In this document: piece after piece, positions 56,738 to 64,000 of the stretch
Layout of the letters: each line of letters begins with the position of its first letter
Position numbering within the stretch: the stretch's first letter is position 1
NCBI GenBank assembly: GCA_011800155.1
Contig: CM022374.1
Coordinates: 1,488,001 to 1,552,000, forward strand
Length of the DNA stretch: 64,000 nucleotides
DNA from: Flammulina velutipes
Taxonomy: Eukaryota; Basidiomycota; Agaricomycetes; Agaricales; Physalacriaceae
Direction of reading: 5' to 3'
Program-made: the position numbers and the translations under genes
Notes under the pieces: generated by a model
The model's input: only the letters and a program-made list of their open reading frames with translations
What the model was told of the DNA's origin: nothing
Database searches by the model: none

Positions 56738-57172
56738 TCAAAGTTCGTCAACAAAGTTCTTGAAACGAGCGACGTACACAGAGAATGCGCTGCGCACGAC
56801 AGGAACAGCGGTCTTCATCTCCCCAATATCCTCCAAGAACAACAATGTATCCCAGTCGGACGACGTCTCCAGATTTTCGGGCCTCCTGCCCTCCAAGCAG
56901 TCAAGCGAAATGGCCATCTGCCTCTGTACACGGTCAGCAGAAACAGCAGCTACTTCCCTCTCAACCTCTTCAACTAGAACAAACTGCGCACGAGTGATAA
57001 TGGGCGCAGGTCGGCGAGCCCTGACGTTAACGTCGAGAGCATTTTTGGTAGATAGCTCCTCTTTCCGAGTGTTCTTGGCCTTGAGTCCGAGCAAAGTGTT
57101 CTTGCGGCGAACCGAAGGAAGAGTCGGAGTAGGTTGGTTGATGCTAGTCTGGAAAACAGTGTGAGCGAACAT
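56738..57172 (-). CDS. Orphan protein, copy B, 144 residues
   Basis: Full-length sister of the genes at 35654 (A) and 62047 (C). The start MFAHTVFQTSINQPTPTLPS and the end FKNFVDEL are kept, with no stop or frameshift. Differences are few (Ala for Thr at residue 3, LGLKAKNTRKEEL, VEEVEREV). Full frames in three copies support a coding function. Its promoter keeps the two TCAACGATCGA motifs and TATA box. Unlike copies A and C it has no asparaginase partner. No domain is recognised. Confidence 0.65.
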   Translation of the reverse strand: MFAHTVFQTSINQPTPTLPSVRRKNTLLGLKAKNTRKEELSTKNALDVNVRARRPAPIITRAQFVLVEEVEREVAAVSADRVQRQMAISLDCLEGRRPENLETSSDWDTLLFLEDIGEMKTAVPVVRSAFSVYVARFKNFVDEL

Positions 57173-57247
57173 TTTTAGGGGTGTGTAGAATGTGGGGGTG
57201 CAATCTAAGTGATAGCGGGAAGGAAAGGGAGTCAAAGGATGACTGGG

Positions 57248-57310
57248 TTTATAAACGGAAATCCTCGATCGTTGAGACATCCAAAAATAAACCAAGTTCG
57301 ATCGTTGATA
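57248..57310 (-). promoter_or_regulatory. Paired TCAACGATCGA-type motifs and TATA box before orphan gene B
   Basis: On the minus strand the TATA box (57253-57248) is preceded by two TCAACGATCGA copies at about 57265-57275 and 57298-57308, with the same spacing as in copy A. The distance from TATA to ATG (57172) is about 75 bases. Confidence 0.5.
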
Positions 57311-57539
57311 CACCGCCACACCAAACGTGGCGCCTTACTGAAGGTGACGACTCGCCTGTCGTAGATCCTACGTGAATAGTAATATGCCCCAACACTCGTC
57401 TTTGAGTAAATAGCCAAACGGTGATAGGAAATGTATTGACGGCGTCTCCGTGGATCTTGGGCTTTTTTGGCGGTGATGCGTGACAAGGTTGGTCGACTAG
57501 ATATTCCACAAGGTAGATAGAAAGAGGTAGTACTCATTG

Positions 57540-58060
57540 AGAGCTGTAAAATCCAAACGTTGACTGCAAACGCATCAGCATGGAGTCACATTGACTCACG
57601 TCGTGGCACATACCAGCAATTACATCGGCTCCCCATGACCAAAAAGAGTCCATCGATAACCCCAATGCACAGTGCATTTGAACCCGCCAATGCCTTCGAG
57701 GTCCCTCAATCTCTGGAACACCTGCTGGGTGTCCTCTGATGGCTGACAAGGATATTGTGCACATAACACGAGTTCCCGCGGACAGCCGCCTCTCTGCACT
57801 CTCGATGCGACCATGTCGACCAGGATTAGTTACATAAACGCGGACTGTTTTGGCACCTTAGTCAACGAGTTGGATCTGTCATATCGCGAATGTACAACTC
57901 CTCCAAGTGCCAGTGTGGAGCTCCGAAGATGCTTTATATTCTTAGCGTGGAAGAAGATACGTGCATCTAATCTGGCTAGCTGGTTTGAGATATCCTGCAA
58001 ATATAGATAAGTATCAGAAAGACGGAATGGGTAAGACAACCAACATACAGTGTCCATAAT
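57540..58060 (-). pseudogene. Decayed C-terminal fragment of an F-box/LRR gene
   Basis: The minus strand matches the last ~120 residues of the gene at 62932-64000: VASRVQRGGCPRELVLCAQY, then DTQQVFQRLRDLEGIGGFKC and TVHWGYRWTLFGHGEPM. Just upstream, the match to LEELYIRDMTDP needs a different frame and meets a stop (after DPTR), and the part coding TDPFSTVSLNEVPEV is mostly missing. No F-box or start is present. Only the tail was copied, with the orphan gene, and it has since decayed. Confidence 0.65.
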
Positions 58061-58594
58061 CAAGATTCATGAACGTATGAGCCAACACTATTCCCGGCAA
58101 TGCCCGGGCATACTTGCTCTTAAGACTGCGATGCACCGAACTTGACCACGGAACACTCGTTCTTCATGGGCACAGTCGACCTTTTATTCCCTCTAGCGTT
58201 CATCTAGGGCAACTAAAATGCCTTCCACACAGAGAGCATCTATCTCGAATTGCTTTTGTTCTTCCGAGCACTCCTCACTGGCAGCCACAGGATCTACATG
58301 TACGCCATTCGGAGCCTCTGCACAACTACGCGCCACATATCTTCCGCTTTTCGCAAATCTCTGAAGCTCCCAATGGCACCACATGTGCCCATCGTTACGG
58401 AAGAAAGGCGCACAGACATCCAGCCCGGACGATATTTGACACTTATAGATCATGAAAGGGCACACTACAGACCTAGGTGTACCACTGCTCGGGAAGAATG
58501 GCTAGACGACCTCTGTCTATTTTCTCGATATTTGTCACATTGCTTCAAAACTTCTGTGACGGACCGTTACACCAACCCTTTTCGTTACGCCACC

Positions 58595-59658
58595 ATGTCA
58601 CTGATCATACGCAACATCAGAGATGCTCGTGTCGCCCACTTCAATGACATTCCCCTACCATTGACCTATAGACACAAGAAGTTCCCACTCTCCTCTGTCG
58701 TTGCCACAGGTCTCATCACTGGAAATGACCCTTCAAATGACCGCTGCATCGTCTACAAGGGATACGCCGAAGACGACCCGTCTACCCTACTGGCTCTCAA
58801 GTTCGGCGCGAAAGAACTGCAGTATGAAGCCAGCATGTACCAAAAACTCCGTTCAGTCCAAGGATCCGTCCTACCGCGCTGCTATGGTTTAACCTCCTTC
58901 AATAATCACAGTAGATGTCTCATCATCCAGCACTGTGGCTCCAGTATCCAGAAAAAACTCAGGAAGCTTCCGAGGCCAGAAAAGTACGTGCTGTGCCCTG
59001 TCACTCACCTATCGGACTTACATTGTCAGGAAAACAATATTGATGAAGCTCGCGGAGCTTCACGCAGACAAGTCTAGAGCAATCGTCAGACAACTTCAAC
59101 CGGGCCACATTCTGAAGAACTCGGATGGTGAAATTCGAATAATCAACCCTCGTCACTTCGATATGAATCACAAGAACTGCAATAATCTGGACTCAAGATG
59201 GCTCGAAACACCGTCGGATTCACGGACAAGTAAAGAAGCGTTGAGTATGTGCATCGAGTTGTGGCACAATGCCTATGACACATTGGAATACTGGGATAAT
59301 CGTCAGTCTTCGTCTCGCTCCTGACCCTCTTCCTTACTTATTCTGGCGACCAGATGTCTTCCGTCCGAAGGCTGGAGTCCCGTATTCCATAGATAAACTT
59401 CCCAAATATCTCGTATACGACCTGAATCCCGATGTTCGGAGACGAAGCGATCGGTGCCAGATCACAAAGCTTGAAGAAGACGAAGTTCTAAACCTGTACT
59501 ATGAACGTATCTACTGGCTACTGGACGAGTATTCGCTCGCTGAGCTCTATCAAGCTCGAAGTACGATCCTTGACGAAGTGATTGCGAACTGGCGTTTGAC
59601 GCATCCCGTCAATGGTCTGGTGCGTTACTTTGTTGTCCAAGAACATCGTTCTTACTAG
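58595..59658 (+). CDS. Degenerate kinase-like fold protein
   Basis: From ATG 58595 in a good context (CCACCATGT) the protein starts MSLIIRNIRDARVAHFNDIP, with three exons (58595 to about 58984, about 59031-59299, about 59351-59658). It has a small N-lobe-like part (CIVYKGYAEDDPSTLLALKF, EASMYQKLRSVQGSVLPRCY), a hinge-like CLIIQHCGSS and a loop LHADKSRAIVRQLQPGHILK, in the place of the kinase LHxxGIVHRDLKPxNIL. Here the catalytic Asp is Gln. GEIRIINPRHFDM stands where RIIDFG would be, so the metal-binding Asp is also lost. It is therefore a non-catalytic kinase relative or a separate, related family. The C-terminus (LYYERIYWLLDEYSLAELYQ) is helical. The last few codons may be replaced by a small further exon (donor GTGCGT at about 59620). 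Confidence 0.58.
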
Positions 59659-60228
59659 ATCAATATCTAGAATGTCAAAGCTGGCATAAATGAGATATCG
59701 AGACAGACGTTGGGTGCGAGTGTTTGAGACAGTCCGGGAACAGAGAGCAACATTGGTACGGTTTCCATTTACTGTCGTTTCGCTATCCCGTACTTCCGGT
59801 TTAGTTGTCCGTACCAGGTCCGTACTGTTGCGTTTTGCGTTGTATATATAGATGTCTATGTAATAGTTTCAGTACGCCCACAACAAGGTATGGTTTGTTG
59901 AATGCATATCAATAACAAGCACAGCACTGTTACGGTTACGCCGCTACTTTCCTGACGCTCTCTTGCATTCAGATATGGACGCCATTATGTCTAGCGATAT
60001 CATACGTCTGTGGCAACAAGTCTCTAGTCTAGAGTCTCACTCTGTTTGTACGTTGCCTGCGACTAGCTAGAAAACCTAGCCAGCCGAAATGGATTCTTGT
60101 TTACGACGTTCATCTCGAGCTGAACAACATTCTTCCCACCATGTCGCCATCTAGGGCTATTTTTCCACACAAAAGGCGTAAACCGGCACTTCTTATCACT
60201 TATCACGACCAACCGTGAGGAACATGCC
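59659..60228. other. Spacer before asparaginase B; holds the right edge of inverted arm
   Basis: 59659-60095 is unique and has no gene; it includes TATATATAGATG at about 59841-59852, AT-rich and TATA-like. From about 60096 the sequence is the inverted copy of 38040 and leftwards, that is the asparaginase upstream region. Confidence 0.4.
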
Positions 60229-61444
60229 ATGGCCGTCGAAAAAACCCGCCCAAAATTCGTTCTGGTCATCCATGGAGGCGCCGGCACCATGTCGCGCGCG
60301 TCCTCGACCCCCGAGAAAGAGCGTGCTTATCACACTGTTCTAAGTGCGGCACTCCAAGCCGGATACGACGTTCTAGAGAGCGGTGGTGACGCTATAGACG
60401 CTGCAGTCGCCGCGGTGAGCAGCATGGAGAATAATATTCTCTTCAATTCGGGTAAAGGCGCTGTCTTTACAACTGAGGGAAAGGTATGTTAAGTTGTATC
60501 CTACAACGAAATCTTTAGCTAATTTACTTTAGAACGAACTGGAAGCCAGCATCATGCTATCCAAGCCCCCATCTTCATACCCTTCCATACCCAAATCCAG
60601 ACGAGGGTTCTCTCTTACCCTTTTATCCAAAATCGCCAATCCATCCCAACTCGCTCGCGCCCTCTACCTTTCTCCGCAACTCAACCCTCATCCATTCCTC
60701 TCCGGTTCACATGCTGAAGCCATTGCGCACGACAAACTAGGCTTTGAGCTCAAGGAACCTTCATACTTTTTCAGTAAGAAGAGATGGGAGGAACACCGAC
60801 AAGGACTAGGCCTGCCTACCTCAGACGGTCCTCAGCCTGCGGAGCAGGACGACGACGAGCTCTCCACCAACCCACAAGGTACCGTAGGTGCAGTCGCACT
60901 CGATATCCACGGCTGTATCTGCGCTGTCACCTCAACCGGAGGACGAACCAACAAACTACCAGGTCGCATCGGTGACACGCCCCACATGGGCGCCGGTTTC
61001 TGGGCGGAAGAATGGTTGGGTTCAGCATCTGCTCGATCCGCGCCTCTTGGGTTCTGGCAATGGCTCACAGGTGTCCAGCCAAAACAATCGACGAAACAAG
61101 TGAAGAAGGCTGTCGGTATCAGCGGTACTGGAAATGGGGATTACTTTATTCGTCAGGCCACTGCGCTGAACATGACACACTACCTAAAGTCGACGGGTTC
61201 CTCTGTGCAGGAAGCTGCAGAGTATGCTGCGAGGTCTTTAAAGTCCACGGAGGAATACGCGTACGGCAGCCCTGATGCGGACGGTGGTATCATCGCTCTG
61301 GACGAGCAAGGCAATGTCGCTATGGCACTCAACTGCGAAGGGATGTACAGAGGCTTCGTTCGAGAGGATGGTGTGATAAAGACTGGCATTTTCAAGGATG
61401 ATGTGTTGGAAGTCGAGCGAGTTGCGAGGTTGGGAAAAGAATGA
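60229..61444 (+). CDS. Type-2 (Ntn-hydrolase) L-asparaginase/isoaspartyl peptidase, copy B, 388 residues
   Basis: Two exons, 60229-60483 and 60533-61444, with the same 49-base intron as copy A. The self-cleavage and nucleophile site GTVGAVALD (Thr about 202), the STGGRTNKLPGRIGDTPHMG loop and GISGTGNGDYFIR are intact. Exon 1 reads LESGGDAIDAAVAAVSSMEN, which is the usual family form, whereas copy A reads LENDGDAMDAAVAAVSSLEN. This makes copy B the more conventional enzyme and probably closer to the parent. It is convergent with orphan gene C. No signal peptide is seen; a cytosolic role in asparagine or isoaspartyl turnover is expected from the family. Confidence 0.86.
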
Positions 61445-62046
61445 GTTGAAAGTAGTTTACAGTTTATTACTTGAGTATAAGATACAATGCGCACTCAATA
61501 TTACAGACTACAACCACAGCCACGTCCATCGTCCGAGCCAGAAATAGTAATCAGTTCAAGGGATAGTCAAATCAAAAGAGAACACTCACGAGCAAAAAAA
61601 GGAGACTTGGGGCGCCTTCAGCTGTCACTAAAGACGACCCCAAGCCTTGTGGCCCCCAGAACTCAAGCGCAATCCAGACCAAAAGATTGGGCACCAGCTC
61701 GAATAACGCGAAGGGAGATATTTATATGTCAGTCAACGCTCGTAGGAAAGCGTCGACCGCTCAATGCCATGTATGCCACAGTAGCCAAATGAACAGTCAT
61801 ATGCGACGAGCGCGGGAAGGAGGATGATAGATAGATTGCCGTTATTGCCATAGGAGGAGTCAGGTTGGTGTGCTGGAAGGTTATTGCCATTGATGAATGC
61901 CGGATATAGGAGCCAAATTATTGCCAAAGAGAACGCCGAAATCCTGGAAAGCTCGTCAGAAATACCCAAGGAAAGGGCAAAGAGGAACAAACCTGAAGTG
62001 GAGGCCGAAGTATATGTCGTCGTCGTAGTATTCAGAATAAGAGCTA

Positions 62047-62481
62047 TCAAAGTTCGTCAACAAAGTTCTTGAAACGAGCGACGTACACAGAGAATGCGCT
62101 GCGCACGACAGGAACAGCGGTCTTCATCTCCCCAATATCCTCCAAGAACAACAGTGTATCCCAGTCGGACGACGTCTCCAGATTTTTGGGCCTCCTGCCC
62201 TCCAAGCAGTCAAGCGAAATGGCCATCTGCCTCTGTACACGGTCAGCAGAAACAGCAGCTACTTCCCTCTCAGCCTCCTCAACTAAAACGAACTGCGCTC
62301 GGGTGATAATGGGCGCAGGTCGGCGAGCCCTGACGTTAACGTCGAGAGAATTTTTGGTGGATAGCTCCTCTTTCCGAGCGTTCTTGACCTTGAGTCCGAG
62401 CAAAGTGTTCTTGCGGCGAACCGAAGGAAGAGTCGGAGTAGGTTGGTTGATGCTAGTCTGGAAAACAGTGTGAGTGAACAT
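62047..62481 (-). CDS. Orphan protein, copy C, 144 residues
   Basis: Third full copy of the family; the start is MFTHTVFQTSINQPTPTLPS and the end FKNFVDEL. It differs from copy A at a handful of residues (STKNSLDVNV, RRPKNLETSS). The frame is intact, the TATA box and paired motifs are present, and it is convergent with asparaginase B exactly as copy A is with asparaginase A. No domain is recognised. Confidence 0.65.
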   Translation of the reverse strand: MFTHTVFQTSINQPTPTLPSVRRKNTLLGLKVKNARKEELSTKNSLDVNVRARRPAPIITRAQFVLVEEAEREVAAVSADRVQRQMAISLDCLEGRRPKNLETSSDWDTLLFLEDIGEMKTAVPVVRSAFSVYVARFKNFVDEL

Positions 62482-62556
62482 TTTTAGGGGTGTGTAGGAT
62501 GTGGGGGTGCAATCTAAGTGATAGCGGGAAGGAAAGAGAGTCAAAGGATGACTGGG

Positions 62557-62620
62557 TTTATAAACGGAAATCCTCGATCGTTGAGACATCCAAAAATAGA
62601 CCAAGCTCGATCGTTGATAC
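62557..62620 (-). promoter_or_regulatory. Paired TCAACGATCGA motifs and TATA box before orphan gene C
   Basis: TATA box at 62562-62557 (minus strand) with TCAACGATCGA-type copies about 12 and 45 bases further upstream, as in copies A and B. Conservation through three duplicated promoters fits function but is also expected from recent copying. Confidence 0.5.
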
Positions 62621-62931
62621 ACCGCCACACCAAATGTGGTGCCTTGCTGAAGGTGACAATTCGCCTGTCGTAGATTCTACATCCATAGAGGTACGCCATA
62701 GTAGTCGTCCTTGAGTAAATAGCCAAACGGCGGTAGGAAATGTATTGACGTCTCCGTGGGTCTTGGGCTCTTTTGGCGGTGATGCGTGACAAGGTTGGTC
62801 GACTAGACATTACACAAGGTAGATAAAAAGAAGAAGTACTCAATGAGAGCTGTAAAATCCAAACGTTGACTGCAAACGCATCAGCATGGAGTCACATTGA
62901 CTCACGTCGTGGCACATACCACTAGCAGTAA

Positions 62932-64000
62932 TCACATCGGCTCCCCATGACCAAAAAGAGTCCATCGATAACCCCAATGCACAGTGTATTTGAACCCGCC
63001 AATGCCTTCGAGGTCCCTCAATCTCTGGAACACCTGCTGGGTGTCCTTCGATAGCTGACAAGGATATCGTGCACACAACACGAGCTCCCGCAGACACCCA
63101 TCTCCCTGCACTCTCGATGCGACCATATCGACCAGGACTGGTTCCATGAACGCAGACACTTCTGGGACCTCGTTCAAGGAAACCGTCGAAAATGGGTCTG
63201 TTATGTCCGTCATTGGGTCTGTCATGTCACGAATGTACAACTCCTCCAGGTGTGGAGCAAGGCAGGTCAATGTCCGGTCATTGTCTACTACGAGTTCAGT
63301 ATACAAATCCGTGGCCATTTCCTTGCTGACGCAAAGGGACAGCACTCGCAGACGTGACGAGCAGCTCTGAATGACTGCTTGGATGGCAGGAAATGGATGT
63401 ACACCGATGTCCAGGATAAGAGTGTGGATTCGGCTGTCCGCAATAAATGTGTCCAGGCCGCGGCAAAGATATAGACGGAGATCGTCCCTTTGATAGCCAA
63501 GTTTGAGGCGCACAAATCGGAGACTCTCGAGGTTGGGACAACGCAACCGATTTCGGTAGAAGGGGTGATCCGGGGTAGAAAGTGTCAAGTGACGGAGGGA
63601 AGGGAGATCAATCGCCTCTGTCAATACGGGAAGTTGGTATGAGATGATGTGCGCTTCTTGTAGACAGGAGGCTAACTTGAATACAGAGAAGTCATCCCTA
63701 GTGATGCTGTCTCCAGTGAATTTGCGAATATGTGTCCAAGGAAGAGGGAAGCTGGCGAGGTTGATCCCTTCAATGTTCAATCGAGTTAGACGAGGAGCGT
63801 GGCGAAACAAGACTCTTGCCGGAGGATCTACAGAGACGTAGCTGGGCGCTTCCGCGTGTAGAGAAAATGATTCTAGAATTGGGAACTTGCCATCGCCGAA
63901 GAGGAGAAATTGCCAGGAAAATGGTATAAATCGATCATAGTTAACGGTGAGTTCGAAGGATGACAGGTGGTATTGGTGGGGATTCAAATGCAAGAGCATC
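62932..64000 (-). CDS. F-box/leucine-rich protein, N-terminus beyond the window
   Basis: An open frame runs from the right edge to a stop at 62932, giving at least 355 residues of a leucine-rich-repeat type protein. Repeats include FPILESFSLHAEAP, APRLTRLNIEGINLASFPLP, LPSLRHLTLSTPDHPF, CPNLESLRFVRLKLG, SRLRVLSLCVSKE and LAPHLEELYIRDMTDP. This is the usual C-terminal half of agaricomycete F-box proteins; the F-box itself would lie to the right of base 64000. The end (TVHWGYRWTLFGHGEPM) is shared with the fragment at 57620. A further 3' exon is possible: a donor follows GCATGAC-type sequence at about 62905 and an acceptor TTTGCAG precedes a short frame ending 62840. Confidence 0.68.
   Translation of the reverse strand, partial: MLLHLNPHQYHLSSFELTVNYDRFIPFSWQFLLFGDGKFPILESFSLHAEAPSYVSVDPPARVLFRHAPRLTRLNIEGINLASFPLPWTHIRKFTGDSITRDDFSVFKLASCLQEAHIISYQLPVLTEAIDLPSLRHLTLSTPDHPFYRNRLRCPNLESLRFVRLKLGYQRDDLRLYLCRGLDTFIADSRIHTLILDIGVHPFPAIQAVIQSCSSRLRVLSLCVSKEMATDLYTELVVDNDRTLTCLAPHLEELYIRDMTDPMTDITDPFSTVSLNEVPEVSAFMEPVLVDMVASRVQGDGCLRELVLCARYPCQLSKDTQQVFQRLRDLEGIGGFKYTVHWGYRWTLFGHGEPM

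Larger units (their letters stand above)
56200..57850. repeat. Direct segmental repeat, copy B (partner about 61495-63150)
   Basis: This 1.65-kb block repeats 61495-63150 in the same orientation: orphan-gene flank, orphan gene (-), its promoter, then the 3' end of an F-box gene (-). Identity is high over the orphan gene and drops at 57320-57420, where copy B has small insertions, and over the F-box tail, where copy B is decayed. The left edge lies near 56200 and the right edge near 57850-57910. Confidence 0.8.
60096..62650. repeat. Inverted segmental duplication, arm C (partner 35515-38040)
   Basis: Contains asparaginase B (+), the convergent spacer, orphan gene C (-) and its promoter, in mirror order to arm A. 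The asparaginase second exons are identical over nearly all of their 303 residues. The 24-kb distance and high identity make the pair able to recombine. Beyond orphan gene C the block continues into an F-box gene that arm A lacks. Confidence 0.85.
61495..63150. repeat. Direct segmental repeat, copy C (partner about 56200-57850)
   Basis: Same block as at 56.2-57.85 kb, in the same orientation, but with an intact F-box gene tail and with the asparaginase gene on its left. It overlaps the inverted arm C, so this locus shares sequence with both other copies and is the most complete version. Confidence 0.8.

Noticed and set aside
59750..59900. Possible LTR remnant (direct short repeats and TATA-like run)
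   Set aside because: No paired LTR, target-site duplication, primer site or element coding sequence could be seen.
61733..62050. 105-codon minus-strand frame after orphan gene C, with a hydrophobic segment
   Set aside because: The equivalent region in arm A has an in-frame stop and copy B shifts frame, so it is not kept; treated as 3' flank.
1..64000. tRNA, rRNA, CRISPR arrays, riboswitches, bacterial-style terminators, transposases
   Set aside because: None was recognised on either strand by eye; a covariance-model scan for small RNAs could still find some.

Overview
The window reads as nuclear DNA of a mushroom-forming basidiomycete (Agaricomycetes). Genes are dense and mostly split by short GT-AG introns of about 40-65 bases with CTNA-type branch points. 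The gene content fits that group: DUF6535 proteins, F-box/leucine-rich proteins, serine-rich GPI-anchored wall proteins, a fungal GH5 exo-glucanase, a fungal intracellular-type GH13 amylase and a BUB1 checkpoint kinase. No bacterial operon logic, rRNA, tRNA, CRISPR, integrase, transposase or reverse transcriptase was recognised.

1-11 kb is a conserved housekeeping stretch: a membrane protein cut by the left edge, an F-box protein, the tRNA exporter exportin-T, the tRNA pseudouridine synthase Pus3, a GPI-anchored cupredoxin and an unknown protein. Two neighbours (exportin-T and Pus3) both serve tRNA. 11-13 kb holds a decayed DUF6535 gene head to head with an Alba-domain gene. 13.6-26 kb returns to ordinary genes: a probable pseudokinase, BUB1, an unknown protein, a GH5 exo-1,3-beta-glucanase, a Q-rich protein, a small membrane protein and the mitochondrial succinate/fumarate carrier SFC1.

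26-38 kb and 56-64 kb are mosaics of segmental duplications. The Alba/DUF6535 head-to-head pair recurs in inverted orientation at 27.6-31.6 kb, followed by a further DUF6535 gene (32.2-35.2 kb) that keeps only the first ~85 bases of its Alba partner. A 2.5-kb block holding a 144-residue orphan protein tail to tail with a type-2 asparaginase lies at 35.5-38.0 kb and again, inverted and nearly identical, at 60.1-62.6 kb. A third copy of the orphan gene, with an F-box gene tail, lies at 56.2-57.9 kb as a direct repeat of 61.5-63.2 kb. A kinase-like gene at 58.6 kb has a deletion derivative at 26.7-27.4 kb. Scraps of SFC1, Alba and F-box genes mark the duplication joints.

38-48 kb, between the inverted copies, carries a small cupin, a GH13 alpha-amylase and a convergent MFS sugar transporter (a plausible starch/sugar-use group), then an F-box-like protein and a GPI-anchored wall protein. 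48.9-55.7 kb holds a large disordered protein, an MDR-family oxidoreductase and a multi-span membrane protein. Exon boundaries were read by eye from splice signals, open frames and family resemblance; none was checked against transcripts or databases.
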